From positions 1 through 64,000 of the forward strand of contig JAHLVW010000089.1 of NCBI GenBank assembly GCA_019058275.1: a stretch of 64,000 nt of DNA. The letters are read 5' to 3'. Below are positions 1 through 8,883 of this stretch, one piece after another (positions within the stretch are counted from its first letter, which is position 1; every line of letters starts with the position of its first letter). Under the pieces are notes generated by a model. That model was given only the letters and a program-made list of their open reading frames with translations. It was not told where the DNA came from and searched no databases. The DNA is from Candidatus Heimdallarchaeota archaeon. GTDB lineage: Archaea; Asgardarchaeota; Heimdallarchaeia; JABLTI01. Made by a program: the position numbers and the translations under genes.

Positions 1-91
1 AGAGAAGATTTAAAAAACAAAAGGAATAGCAAAAAACACCAAATATAAAAACGGGCGCATGGCTCAGTTAGGTAGAGCGGGAGACTCTTAA
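1..91 (+). repeat. Left arm of an imperfect ~91-bp inverted repeat (tRNA-Lys leader plus 5' half)
   Basis: This stretch aligns almost end to end with the reverse complement of 14134-14226. A run of 19 bases (4-22) is identical, and the similarity continues through the tRNA 5' half to CTCTTAA at 85-91. The shared leader holds a TATA-like GATTTAAAAAAC, so promoter and tRNA 5' half were apparently copied together. The arm may extend left of the window. Confidence 0.8.
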
Positions 92-160
92 TCTATCGGT
101 CGGGGGTTCAAGCGTCTCAAATTTCGATTTGTTTCGGAATACATCCCACAGCGCCTACCA
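53..160 (+). tRNA. tRNA-Lys(CUU), interrupted in the T loop; possibly intron-containing or degenerate
   Basis: The 5' part is a normal tRNA: acceptor GGGCGCA, D arm GCTC/GAGC with the AGTTAGGTA loop, and anticodon loop CTCTTAA (anticodon CTT). After GGGGGTTCAA (102-111) the T loop is broken by about 31 bases (112-142), which contain a CAAAT-TTCG-ATTTG hairpin. Tail ATCCCACAGCGCCTACCA (143-160) then supplies T stem, acceptor and an encoded CCA. Joining 111 to 143 gives a foldable tRNA, but pairs 28-42, 50-64 and 7-66 are mismatched. It may be a gene with a non-canonical T-loop intron or a decayed copy. The neighbouring minus-strand gene ends inside it. Confidence 0.55.
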
Positions 161-809
161 TTTCCTTTTTTTCTTTTATCCATCTTCTCATTTTTATTGG
201 ATCATTTCTCTCTGCATCGTGTGTGATTATGAACACTCCCACATTTCTTTTTATGTACTCTTTCTCTTCTTTTCTTTCCGCTTTCACTTTCCATGTTCCT
301 GTTGCGAACACTCCGTTCTCCATATCGTAAAATGGTGCGTGTGTATGACTAATTATTAGTTTATCTGCTTTCTCTATTTTTGGCAAATTCCAGTTTCTCT
401 CTCTCACTAGTTTTTCTTTCAGTCTTCCTGTTGCTACTCGCCACGTTTCTTCTTTCTTTTTCACTAGTCCTATGTTGTGTCCGTGGCAGATTATTATTCT
501 TCCCTCTTCTGACACTAATTTTACATATGGAAGAACTACAATATCCGGTCTATCGAACAACAGATTTCCTTCATGCCCCATTCCCCCTGTAATGAATACT
601 ATTCTTTCTTTCCAACCTTTTTCATCAACCCATTTAAGGAATTCTTCTAGTGCCTTTGCACCTTTTTCTTCGTATGAATCTAGAAAATCTCCATTAAAAA
701 TCATTAAATCCATATCTTCCTCAATACTTTCCACTGCTTTATAAAATTCTTTTTTTAAGCATTCTTCTGCGTCTAGGTGTACATCTCCAAATATTGCTGT
801 TTTCGTCAT
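117..809 (-). CDS. Calcineurin-like metallophosphoesterase
   Basis: This 230-residue protein has the order of metal-binding motifs of calcineurin-like phosphoesterases: GDVH (8-11), GDFLD (40-44), a GHE (78-80) where GN-H-E is expected, HGH (109-111) and HTH (155-157). The asparagine of the GNH(D/E) motif is replaced by glycine, which could weaken or alter catalysis. It is the last gene of a six-gene minus-strand operon and starts 1 base after the helicase stop; in many prokaryotes a phosphoesterase of this family sits beside a superfamily II helicase and acts on nucleic acids. Its last 14 codons are antisense to the tRNA-Lys 3' part, so the tail was probably acquired at the island boundary. 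Substrate unknown. Confidence 0.85.
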   Translation of the reverse strand: MTKTAIFGDVHLDAEECLKKEFYKAVESIEEDMDLMIFNGDFLDSYEEKGAKALEEFLKWVDEKGWKERIVFITGGMGHEGNLLFDRPDIVVLPYVKLVSEEGRIIICHGHNIGLVKKKEETWRVATGRLKEKLVRERNWNLPKIEKADKLIISHTHAPFYDMENGVFATGTWKVKAERKEEKEYIKRNVGVFIITHDAERNDPIKMRRWIKEKKEMVGAVGCIPKQIEI

Positions 810-810
810 T

Positions 811-3156
811 TTATTTTTCCTCAGCTATTATTTCCATAATTTCTTCTCTTATTTTCTCTGTTATTCCTTCTATTACTTGCTCTGTCCATCTTTTTTCTTC
901 CTTCTCTTCTCTTGCAATCAATTCCCTCATACCACCTAGCACTTTGTCAAATTTTCTGAAAATCTGTTCTATATTCCCCATTTCCCCTCCTTTTTCGTAT
1001 ATCACTATTTTTCTTTCCTGATAATTCGTGTATGTTCTAAGTGATGTTTCTGAGATATGCAGTTTTATTTCAATTGCTTTCTTCATGATTTCCCCTAATA
1101 GCTTCATCCTTTGTTTTTCTTGTTCCTTTGTTGTTTTTCTTTCCACTGGCTGTATTTCTATTATTAGTCCCTTTGTTTTCTTATCCCAATGGTAATTTTC
1201 CTTCCATTCCTTTTCTTCTTGATTCTTCTCTCCTAATCTCTCTCCTTCTTTCTTTATACTCCTCCCTTTTTTCCATCCTGTTATTAGCTTCCCATCTCTC
1301 GAGTATCTCATTATCTCATTTGTTTCTTTCCGAATAATCATCCTCCCGTATCTTATTGTTAATTTCCTAAACTGCTGTACTCTTGCTTGTCCTTCTATAA
1401 TAAACAGTGGTTGTTTTAACGTGTTTCTCTTTATATTCGTTTGATAGCAATTCAATTGTTCAACAATTACTTTTTCTTCTCCCAGTTCTAGTACTCTGTA
1501 TATTTCCCCTTTGCTTCCATGTAGTAATAGATTTCCCGGTAAAGCATTCCTAATTATCCGTCCCTCTTCGATTGTTCCAATTATTCTTTCTCTTTCCCCT
1601 TCAGTTACTACAATATTCCATTGTCGTTCTATTGCTCTTATTTGGTGTTTTCTGATGAACGCTTGTACTTCTTTTCTATCGGCTATGTTTACTGTTCTCT
1701 CTAGATATGGTTTTTTTTGTTCCTTTGTTTGCAGCATTCCTTGTGCATGTAGGATTGCTATTGCTTCCTCTATTACTTTCCTTGTTTCTTCGTTTTTATT
1801 TAATTCAATTATCTCTTTTCTTGTTGTGATTCCCAGCATTACTCTTAACAGCACAAATGCCTTTGCTCTTTGTAATGCTTTTGAATCGAACAGTATCCTT
1901 TCTGCTTTGTTTTCTAGTAGTATTTCCTCGAGTTTCTTTGTATTCTTGAGGTAGTATCTATCAATTGTGTTTTCCGGATCCAAAAAGATTGTAAAATTTT
2001 TTTTCTTTTCTATCTCGGGAAATCTTAATCTTCCCATTCTTTGTAATAAACCATTCACACCGGTTATCGGCCAACCAATATTGATTATATGCTGAATATT
2101 TGGAATATCCATTCCTAATTCCATCAATGAAGTTGTAAATACAAATCTTGCTTGCCCTCTATGTGTTCTCTCTACTACTGTTGACTTTTCTTTCCTTGTT
2201 AATTGACTGTTCATACAGACAAATGGTGAGTGTGCTAACACTAACTCTTTCGCTAAACCAGTTTTTTTCATTAAGTGCTTATTGCATTTTGCTACCATCT
2301 CTGACACTTTCTGAATATTATCCACAAACACAATTGCTACTCTACCTATTTTCTGTAGGTGAGGATCTAGTTTCTCAAGCAAAAAAGATTCTAATTTTTC
2401 AGGATCTAACAACATAACTGTAACTGTTCCTCTCCTTGTTTTTCCCTGGAAAACCTCTGCTGTTGGTAAGAATTTGTCTCTTAGTTTTTCTACATCCCTC
2501 ACTGTTGCAGAAGCTAGAACCACACTCATTTTTGGGTTCATTTTCTTTAACACCATAACCATTTCTCTAACATGTGCTAAATAGCTCCCAGAACCTGCGT
2601 GAACTTCATCAACTACTAACATTCCAGCATTCAATATCCAATCTATAAAATTCTCATTTCCTTCTTTAAAACATCTATGGAATAATTTGTCTATAGTAGC
2701 TAGTATGATGTTTGGTGTTATCTTTTCAACATGATCAATTTCTTTCTGTGTTAGATCACCATTATATCGACTATATGTTATCTTCCTACCAGTTCCTTCT
2801 AGTATTTTGTTACAGTACTTTGCTATTCTCTTTTCTTGATCTTCTGCTAACTGCTTTGTTGGATAGATTATGATGGCATTTTCTATCTCACCATTCAATA
2901 ATCTCTCAAAAATCGGAAAGAGGAATGTTTCAGACTTTCCAGAATCAGTTCCTACAGCAATAAAACTATCTTTCCCATCTAGAAGTGCTTGTATTGCTTT
3001 AATTTGGTAGGTATACATTTTATGAGGAAATATTTCTCGCAAACATTTGCCTGTAATCAAAAATCCTACATTTATATCATCTATAAAATAATCTGAGATC
3101 TCGCATAAAGATGAGGGTAATTTAAAAACCGATGTTACACCAATGTTTGAAGTCAC
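811..3156 (-). CDS. Superfamily II DNA/RNA helicase (DEVH box)
   Basis: The 781-residue protein carries a full SF2 motor in its first 380 residues: Walker A GTDSGKS (69-75), motif Ia YPTKQLAEDQ (98-107), DEVH (183-186), SAT (216-218), motif V TTSLMELGMD (341-350) and QRMGR (372-376). The GTxSGKSExF form of motif I is typical of the YprA/DrmA/Lhr-like group rather than of DEAD-box RNA helicases. The C-terminal 400 residues are Lys/Glu/Arg-rich and I recognise no domain there; no four-Cys DUF1998-type zinc cluster is present. The gene lies 2 bases after the regulator gene and 1 base before the phosphoesterase, so the three are probably co-translated. Likely role: ATP-driven translocase of the operon's system. 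Confidence 0.9.
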   Translation of the reverse strand: MTSNIGVTSVFKLPSSLCEISDYFIDDINVGFLITGKCLREIFPHKMYTYQIKAIQALLDGKDSFIAVGTDSGKSETFLFPIFERLLNGEIENAIIIYPTKQLAEDQEKRIAKYCNKILEGTGRKITYSRYNGDLTQKEIDHVEKITPNIILATIDKLFHRCFKEGNENFIDWILNAGMLVVDEVHAGSGSYLAHVREMVMVLKKMNPKMSVVLASATVRDVEKLRDKFLPTAEVFQGKTRRGTVTVMLLDPEKLESFLLEKLDPHLQKIGRVAIVFVDNIQKVSEMVAKCNKHLMKKTGLAKELVLAHSPFVCMNSQLTRKEKSTVVERTHRGQARFVFTTSLMELGMDIPNIQHIINIGWPITGVNGLLQRMGRLRFPEIEKKKNFTIFLDPENTIDRYYLKNTKKLEEILLENKAERILFDSKALQRAKAFVLLRVMLGITTRKEIIELNKNEETRKVIEEAIAILHAQGMLQTKEQKKPYLERTVNIADRKEVQAFIRKHQIRAIERQWNIVVTEGERERIIGTIEEGRIIRNALPGNLLLHGSKGEIYRVLELGEEKVIVEQLNCYQTNIKRNTLKQPLFIIEGQARVQQFRKLTIRYGRMIIRKETNEIMRYSRDGKLITGWKKGRSIKKEGERLGEKNQEEKEWKENYHWDKKTKGLIIEIQPVERKTTKEQEKQRMKLLGEIMKKAIEIKLHISETSLRTYTNYQERKIVIYEKGGEMGNIEQIFRKFDKVLGGMRELIAREEKEEKRWTEQVIEGITEKIREEIMEIIAEEK

Positions 3157-3158
3157 TT

Positions 3159-3716
3159 TTATCCCTCCTCTTTTAATCTCGCACCAAAAATGTAATCCAT
3201 GATCTCCTCTAATTCCTCTTGAATATACTCTCTTTTTTCTTCAGTCGAATCATTTTGGAGATCAATATTCTCAGTAATTTTTTCAACTGTTTCTTTTATT
3301 TTATCAATACAGATTTCCTCTGGTATTATCTCTATTTTATTCAGAAGAAGCTTTATCTCATCAATTACTTCTTTCTCTTTTTCCTCATTCTCTAATTGAA
3401 AATGTTTTTTTTGTGCTAATTTTTCTAAATCCTCAAGATTAATCGTTAATTCAGCAGGTAATGGTTTGTTTTTTATGATACACTTGTACAATTTATCCAG
3501 CAATGGCATTGTTTTTTCTTTTAATCCAAATCGGTATAGATTTTTTCTGCCCACCCGCCAGATTAATCCATCTTCTTTCAAGACTTGCAGTGTTCGGTAT
3601 GTTTCTGTTAATGATATCTTCGTTGCTTCAGTAATCTCTTTAGCACTTTTAGGATATACTACACCATCCACATTATACTCTTCTAAAAGATGCCATATCA
3701 CTCTAAATTTATCCAT
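3159..3716 (-). CDS. Winged-helix DNA-binding protein with acidic helical C-terminus
   Basis: The first 70 residues of this 185-residue protein form a winged helix-turn-helix: a helix with HLLEEYNVDG, the scaffold SAKEITEATKIS, recognition helix TETYRTLQVLKEDGLI and wing VGRKNLYRF. The rest is Glu/Lys-rich and predicted helical, likely for dimerisation or partner binding. The start overlaps the end of the upstream 503-residue gene by 18 bases and the stop lies 2 bases before the helicase, so it is embedded in the operon. It could be the operon's regulator or a DNA-recognition subunit of the complex; the sequence does not decide. Confidence 0.75.
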   Translation of the reverse strand: MDKFRVIWHLLEEYNVDGVVYPKSAKEITEATKISLTETYRTLQVLKEDGLIWRVGRKNLYRFGLKEKTMPLLDKLYKCIIKNKPLPAELTINLEDLEKLAQKKHFQLENEEKEKEVIDEIKLLLNKIEIIPEEICIDKIKETVEKITENIDLQNDSTEEKREYIQEELEEIMDYIFGARLKEEG

Positions 3717-5209
3717 TCTATTGGTAACTCCTTCAAGTCATAACTATACTCTTTTACCCTTGGTGACAACTGACCTACTTTGTATCCATGTTTGATTATG
3801 TAATCCTTTTCTCTCCCTTTATGCAAGTATGATAATTTTTCAAATTCAGCTATATCTTTCTCAATTTGTTGCTCAATAAACTTAGACTTCATCCAAACTA
3901 TTGGTTGGAAACCACATCTCTTTATTTCCTCTTGACAGATTCTAAATACCTTATTTCGCAAGAGGTTTTTTTGACTAATAGGAAGATACTCCCATTCAAG
4001 AACTAATCGCCAGAGTTTAACACCGATTGAATTAATCATCTCTCTGTCATTGATAAAGAGTTGTTCATCATGTAATCTCTCACAAATATTTTCCAAAAGA
4101 TTATCAAATTCCAAAACATTCTTTGTTAGAGCTTCTTTATATGAATTATAGGTTTGACCATTAAACACACAGGGATTACTTAAAACATCCTCTTTGGTTT
4201 CAAATAGAATCTTTTGACCAACAGGAGAAACATAATACAATCTTTCACCTTTGAATCCAGAAATTTTCTTGATATGTTTTTTAGTAATTTTTTTATCTAA
4301 AATTGCCTTCAAAGATTGAATATGTCCTGTTTTCTTTAATGAATTACATAAATCTAATGGTAATCCCATCCAAGTAAGGTTAGAATTAATACTAAAATGA
4401 GTGAAACCACCAACTCCCAAGTAATTCAATCCTAACTCTTCTAATACTGACCACATTTCTTCCTCATAGATTAGAAAAGCAGTGTTGAACAAAGCATCTG
4501 CTTTTGTTCGAGCTATTGTCTTATAATTCCCAATCATTTGTTTCTTATTATGTAACCTATCAGAAATTCTGTGTCTAATCCGAAATCCATAAGGCTCAAT
4601 TAGGTTGTTTGTAAAATCCCATACTGTTTTAGCTGATAACCCCTCTGTAACATTACAGAGTGTTCCTTCATGATAGTGATAACCAAGAATATAGGTATCT
4701 CCTAGTTTATCAATAAGGGGTTGGAAAGTATTCCTATTAGATGCCATCCCTTGTAAAGCATATACTAGACTCAGATCACTTTTAATAGTTGATTTCAAGA
4801 AATGATTGTTAAAACCATTACTCAGTCTAATAGCATCTACACAAGTTGCTTTTTTTACAGAAATTCGATTAAGATTAAACCAACCTTTGAAAGAATCAAT
4901 TCGTTTATAATAACAACCATTCTCAATTAATACTTGTTTAATCTCAAGTGGCAATCCAATATGATCATAAACGAATTTAAGATCACTTATCTTTAGCATT
5001 AGTTGTCCTACAAACAGAAATTCACCTGCGATTTTAACCTCATATCCAGGTAGAATCGGAACTCCTAAACTACTCTTTGGTTGTTGGTAATCTTGTGCAG
5101 TTAATCCTGTTAGTTGGTAAATTTTATCTTTAAAGAGGTGCCCGGAATCTTTCACACACTTGATATAATGTGTCATTGACTCTCTAGTATTCATCAGGAC
5201 TCTCCTCAT
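3698..5209 (-). CDS. Uncharacterised 503-residue operon protein
   Basis: I do not recognise this family. The protein is soluble, with no membrane segment or signal peptide, and has no obvious nuclease, kinase or metal-binding motif. It reads like a multi-helical alpha/beta protein with several aromatic- and His-containing stretches (for example GYHYHEG near residue 190). The gene overlaps both neighbours (18 bases downstream, 26 bases upstream), which argues for translational coupling and a shared complex with the helicase and the zinc-ribbon protein. ATG codons at codon 1 and codon 6 are both possible starts. Function unknown. Confidence 0.7.
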   Translation of the reverse strand: MRRVLMNTRESMTHYIKCVKDSGHLFKDKIYQLTGLTAQDYQQPKSSLGVPILPGYEVKIAGEFLFVGQLMLKISDLKFVYDHIGLPLEIKQVLIENGCYYKRIDSFKGWFNLNRISVKKATCVDAIRLSNGFNNHFLKSTIKSDLSLVYALQGMASNRNTFQPLIDKLGDTYILGYHYHEGTLCNVTEGLSAKTVWDFTNNLIEPYGFRIRHRISDRLHNKKQMIGNYKTIARTKADALFNTAFLIYEEEMWSVLEELGLNYLGVGGFTHFSINSNLTWMGLPLDLCNSLKKTGHIQSLKAILDKKITKKHIKKISGFKGERLYYVSPVGQKILFETKEDVLSNPCVFNGQTYNSYKEALTKNVLEFDNLLENICERLHDEQLFINDREMINSIGVKLWRLVLEWEYLPISQKNLLRNKVFRICQEEIKRCGFQPIVWMKSKFIEQQIEKDIAEFEKLSYLHKGREKDYIIKHGYKVGQLSPRVKEYSYDLKELPIEWINLE

Positions 5210-7265
5210 AATTTATTTCTATTTTTTCTTGAATTAATTTGAAAGACGATCCACATCTCGAACATTTGTTTACCATTGCACCTTGTTGAGGAAAAGCTCT
5301 AGAACCAAAACCTTCTATGTAAACTTTTTTACCTTCTTTCAAGCAATTTGGGCAATGATGAGCAAATTCCTCTCCATCTTCTCCACCAAAACTAACGAAT
5401 TCTGTTTGTGTACTTTGATAAAACTCTGGTATTGATATGTTAAATTCCATTGTATCTGCTTCTTGATAAAATTCGCATGCAACAGTTTTTCTTCGCAGTT
5501 TATTAGTAAGCAAATATAGTAGATATTTTTCTGGAATTTTCCGTTCAGCAATCTCTTCCGCTTCTACCCAAAAATTACATCGAACGTTTTCATAGTAGTA
5601 ACATCCACCACATTCTTTGAAATAATAAAATGGTATTTCACTCAAAGAATAATATTTTACGCTTCTACCTTTTGGTGGTTTTACTACCACGGTTTGAAGT
5701 GAATCAGATTGTAATTCAATTTTTGAAAGAGCATCTGTTACTTCTTTTTTTTGTAATGATAAGTTGAGCATTATCTGAGCTGCAGTTATTGGTTCACATG
5801 CAAGTGTTAATTCTTCATTTATTGCTTGAAGAATAGCCTCTTTATCTTTTTTTCCTGATTCATCATCAACATAATCGAAATTCGAAGAAATCAGACTTTC
5901 AATTAACGAAAAACGTTTCTTGGCTTTTTCTGACATGATTTCTTGATAACAAGATAATAATTTTTGTATTTTAAAGAAAGAGTAACTAGTTTTTCCTGAA
6001 AAAATTGACTTAAAAATCGCATCATCTTCATTTAATTCCCTTGTTTCCAACTTTTCGATTAATACTTGAAGATCATCATATGCAATTCGACCTATTGTGA
6101 ATGTATGAAAAATTCTAGCAATCCCATCCCAATCAAGAACATTGTTCGAAATCTTCTCCTGAATCAAAGTAATAATAGCTAATGGATCTTTTTTTATTTC
6201 CTCAAAATAAGTGGATGCTACTAGAAACCTTTTACCAAAAGGTGTTAGATTATATCTACCAGTATAATTCTCACCATGAGAAATTAATGCAAATGTTTCT
6301 TTTTCAGAATGTAAAGTCTTATTTGATTTATTTAGTAATTTAAATATAGCATAAAATTCCTCTTCGATAATTTTATCAAGTTCTTCATTCTTTCCTGTAA
6401 GTGTAGTTTCGTTAATTTGGAGCCTATAGTTTATGCTATCCTTTAGTTTTAGTAATAATTGTTTTTTCGTTGGGTGTCCTGAAAAGGATCTCAATAATAT
6501 TTGAAATGGTAAAATACTTCTGAGAAGATCTCTAGTATCTATCACCTCTGTTATTTCCACATTTTCTTGATTGGATTCAGTAACATCGATAATTGACTTA
6601 GTTTGGAATGACTTTAGTAGCTGACTTTTGGTTAGAATTCCAGGTGATATGAAATGAACTCTTTTATTTGACTTTGCAGTTTTTCTTTTTAAGAACAATA
6701 TACTATCAAGATCTATCAAATCAAAATTTCCCTTTTCATTTAGCGGATCAACAAAAATATATGCATTAACTAAAGGCAATGATACTTTTCTTTTTAAATC
6801 AGAAAAATTACTGCGCCTATATAACAAATTTCGAAGTAGTTGATTGTAGCTTGTGATAATTATGCAATTAGTACTGGATGGATAACAATTTCCTTTAAAT
6901 TTTTTAAAAGTAGATGCAACTCGAATTGTTGAGTTCGTTAATCGATGTGAAAAGTCATATTCATGCTCATATTGTTCTAATTGGTTTATCTCTGAAGGAT
7001 TGAGAAAATTGTGGATTTGTTTAGCTTCTTTGGTAGTTCTTACTACAATCATTGCGGATGTGTTTGCTAATCGGGAATTAAGTAATGCTAATGTTGCAGC
7101 AATTTGTAGTTGTTCAGATGTTTTAGGTGTATTGATGGTTAAATCTTCTTGACATTGAACGGCTTTTCGGATTCCCTCTTGGCTAAAACCAGTTGGGAAA
7201 GCATAGTCTCTAAGGATAGTTACAAAGGATCTCAGAAGACAACCTAAATGAGCCATATCAGTCAT
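5184..7265 (-). CDS. Zinc-ribbon protein with a possible degenerate helicase-like N-terminal half
   Basis: This 693-residue protein has two visible Cys clusters: CGGC...C near residue 560, and a C-terminal ribbon CPNC (about 645) with CSRC about 30 residues later. The first 220 residues follow the layout of an SF2 helicase first domain: an N-terminal element with TSEQLQIAATLAL, a strand with MIVVRTTKEAKQIH, TNCIIITSYNQLL, and IFVDPLNE where a DExH box would lie. Walker A is not recognisable, so ATPase activity is unlikely. That helicase resemblance is my inference. The gene overlaps both neighbours (8 and 26 bases). It may be a non-catalytic partner of the active helicase, contributing zinc-dependent nucleic-acid binding. 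Confidence 0.65.
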   Translation of the reverse strand: MTDMAHLGCLLRSFVTILRDYAFPTGFSQEGIRKAVQCQEDLTINTPKTSEQLQIAATLALLNSRLANTSAMIVVRTTKEAKQIHNFLNPSEINQLEQYEHEYDFSHRLTNSTIRVASTFKKFKGNCYPSSTNCIIITSYNQLLRNLLYRRSNFSDLKRKVSLPLVNAYIFVDPLNEKGNFDLIDLDSILFLKRKTAKSNKRVHFISPGILTKSQLLKSFQTKSIIDVTESNQENVEITEVIDTRDLLRSILPFQILLRSFSGHPTKKQLLLKLKDSINYRLQINETTLTGKNEELDKIIEEEFYAIFKLLNKSNKTLHSEKETFALISHGENYTGRYNLTPFGKRFLVASTYFEEIKKDPLAIITLIQEKISNNVLDWDGIARIFHTFTIGRIAYDDLQVLIEKLETRELNEDDAIFKSIFSGKTSYSFFKIQKLLSCYQEIMSEKAKKRFSLIESLISSNFDYVDDESGKKDKEAILQAINEELTLACEPITAAQIMLNLSLQKKEVTDALSKIELQSDSLQTVVVKPPKGRSVKYYSLSEIPFYYFKECGGCYYYENVRCNFWVEAEEIAERKIPEKYLLYLLTNKLRRKTVACEFYQEADTMEFNISIPEFYQSTQTEFVSFGGEDGEEFAHHCPNCLKEGKKVYIEGFGSRAFPQQGAMVNKCSRCGSSFKLIQEKIEINYEESPDEY

Positions 7266-8031
7266 CCTCCAATCCTGTGTGATTGAATTCTGTTATAATT
7301 TTCATCAATTTGTCACTGGAATTTGAACCCATTATTGACCAAAATAATTGGCTTTCTAATTCTTTAGTAAATTCATCAACAGAATCAATGATATCAAAAA
7401 ATTCGTCTGAAATAGATAGCAAATGAGATTCACAGTCTAATAAAAAAGAAAATATGGTATCTAGTTGTTTTTTATATATCTGTAACATTGATAAATTTGA
7501 GATTTGAGGTTTAGGTTTGTTAATCTCGAAAACACCTTCTGGATAATAAATCATAAGAATAAATCTTAGTAAAGGATGATTTAGTTGTAATCGGTAAGAT
7601 TGTTGTTTCTTACGTGGTAATTTCTGTAAAACTCCTAATCGAACTAAATTTTTAACAAAAGAATCAACTGATCTTTTGGAAAATTGGTTAGCAGCTTTCA
7701 TCTTCAGATATTTTAAAGATTGATACTCTAAATTGCATGTTTGCAAACAATAATTTGCTAGCAAGTAGCACATGGAAACTATAGACTTTTTGTTTAAATA
7801 ATCATCACCAAATGTTTGGATGACATTACGGTTTTCAACAGGCAACTGTATCATAAACTCGTCTTCACCAAGTATTTCTCTAGAATTTTCTTTAAATAGA
7901 GCTAATCTCGCAAAAAAACGAAAAGGAGATTGTGATTTACAATTAACAATTGCAAAAAAATGGAAAGGGTCAAATTTCACTATCGAAAACACGCTTTCTC
8001 CTGCCTTCTTTTGACGAGAAGAAAGTTTCAC
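7258..8031 (-). CDS. First gene of the operon: possible winged-helix protein, 257 residues
   Basis: I recognise no family for the full protein. Residues about 85-155 resemble a winged helix-turn-helix: NQFSKRSVDSFVKNLVRLGVL as scaffold and recognition helices followed by a basic wing PRKKQQSYRL. The N-terminal 80 residues look like a small beta-rich domain, and the C-terminal 90 are helical and acidic. The start codon is GTG at 8029-8031; a purine-rich AGGAG about 60 bases upstream is too far away to be its ribosome site. It overlaps the next gene by 8 bases and heads the minus-strand operon that runs to 117, so it may be the recognition or regulatory subunit. Confidence 0.65.
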   Translation of the reverse strand: MKLSSRQKKAGESVFSIVKFDPFHFFAIVNCKSQSPFRFFARLALFKENSREILGEDEFMIQLPVENRNVIQTFGDDYLNKKSIVSMCYLLANYCLQTCNLEYQSLKYLKMKAANQFSKRSVDSFVKNLVRLGVLQKLPRKKQQSYRLQLNHPLLRFILMIYYPEGVFEINKPKPQISNLSMLQIYKKQLDTIFSFLLDCESHLLSISDEFFDIIDSVDEFTKELESQLFWSIMGSNSSDKLMKIITEFNHTGLEDD

Positions 8032-8161
8032 AATGTCCCTTTTCTATTTCAATAAATCCTATTTTCTTACTTCTTTCTTCTTTAATAATCTCCTTTCTAC
8101 CATTTATTGAAAATCAGAACATAAAAAGAAATGATTTTTTATCACTCATCTGTTTCACTTT

Positions 8162-8857
8162 TTAATACCCAAGTAACCAGTTAAGCTCCAAACTATCTAG
8201 TGAAGTACTCGAAACAATTTTTACACCCGATATCCAGAGAATTTCAGCTAGAATCTCCGCAGAAAGACCATATTTACCTAATAGCACAGTACTATAGTAA
8301 TTATTGTTTTCAATGTCCCAGTACTCTGTAAGAAAATACTTCTTTAAATATTGCATACCAAAGGAAGTTGGAGAAGAATCTAGTAAATAAAGTGCTGCAC
8401 CTAGTAAAATGCGTGAACGATCAGAATCAGAGGTAGTTGTTAATTCTTCATACACAGTGGTAGCTGAAAGAGTATCCGGATGGAGCTTTGCAAGTGTCCA
8501 ACTAGTAGCTGCTCGGACAAGTTCACAAGGAGAGGAAAGAAAAGGAGTGAGAGTGCTAATTGTAGTAGAAGTGCTCTCATAATAACCTAGAAATAGAAGG
8601 CAGTGCCATTGTATGGTCTCATCAAGGTCAGTCAAAAATGCACTTGCAAGAATTGTAAAGGTTTCTTTTGGAAGTAATTGGTGCTTATGAAGATGAAGCA
8701 AAGCAAAAAGACGAATATCAGTTTCTGGTAGTGCTTGTAGTTTTTGGATAAACACTTTTAAGTCGATTTTCTCATCTTGCGTTAGTTTAGAAAAAAAGGA
8801 ATAGAGAGTTGAGGGAAGAATCCTTTGAGGATCTGCTATTGGGAGATCAAATATCAT
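8162..8857 (-). CDS. HEAT-repeat-like helical protein
   Basis: The 231 residues are almost entirely helical with a HEAT-like periodicity: paired helices such as DIRLFALLHLHKHQLL, TIQWHCLLFLGYYE and CELVRAATSWTLAKLHP recur about every 35-40 residues. No catalytic motif or membrane segment is visible. The gene lies 26 bases after the nuclease-domain gene on the same strand and 130 bases before the six-gene operon, so it may be co-transcribed with the nuclease. HEAT-like scaffolds are common partners in prokaryotic defence and signalling loci; the specific role here is unknown. Confidence 0.65.
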   Translation of the reverse strand: MIFDLPIADPQRILPSTLYSFFSKLTQDEKIDLKVFIQKLQALPETDIRLFALLHLHKHQLLPKETFTILASAFLTDLDETIQWHCLLFLGYYESTSTTISTLTPFLSSPCELVRAATSWTLAKLHPDTLSATTVYEELTTTSDSDRSRILLGAALYLLDSSPTSFGMQYLKKYFLTEYWDIENNNYYSTVLLGKYGLSAEILAEILWISGVKIVSSTSLDSLELNWLLGY

Positions 8858-8883
8858 CCGCTAACACCTGTTATTTTGCAATT

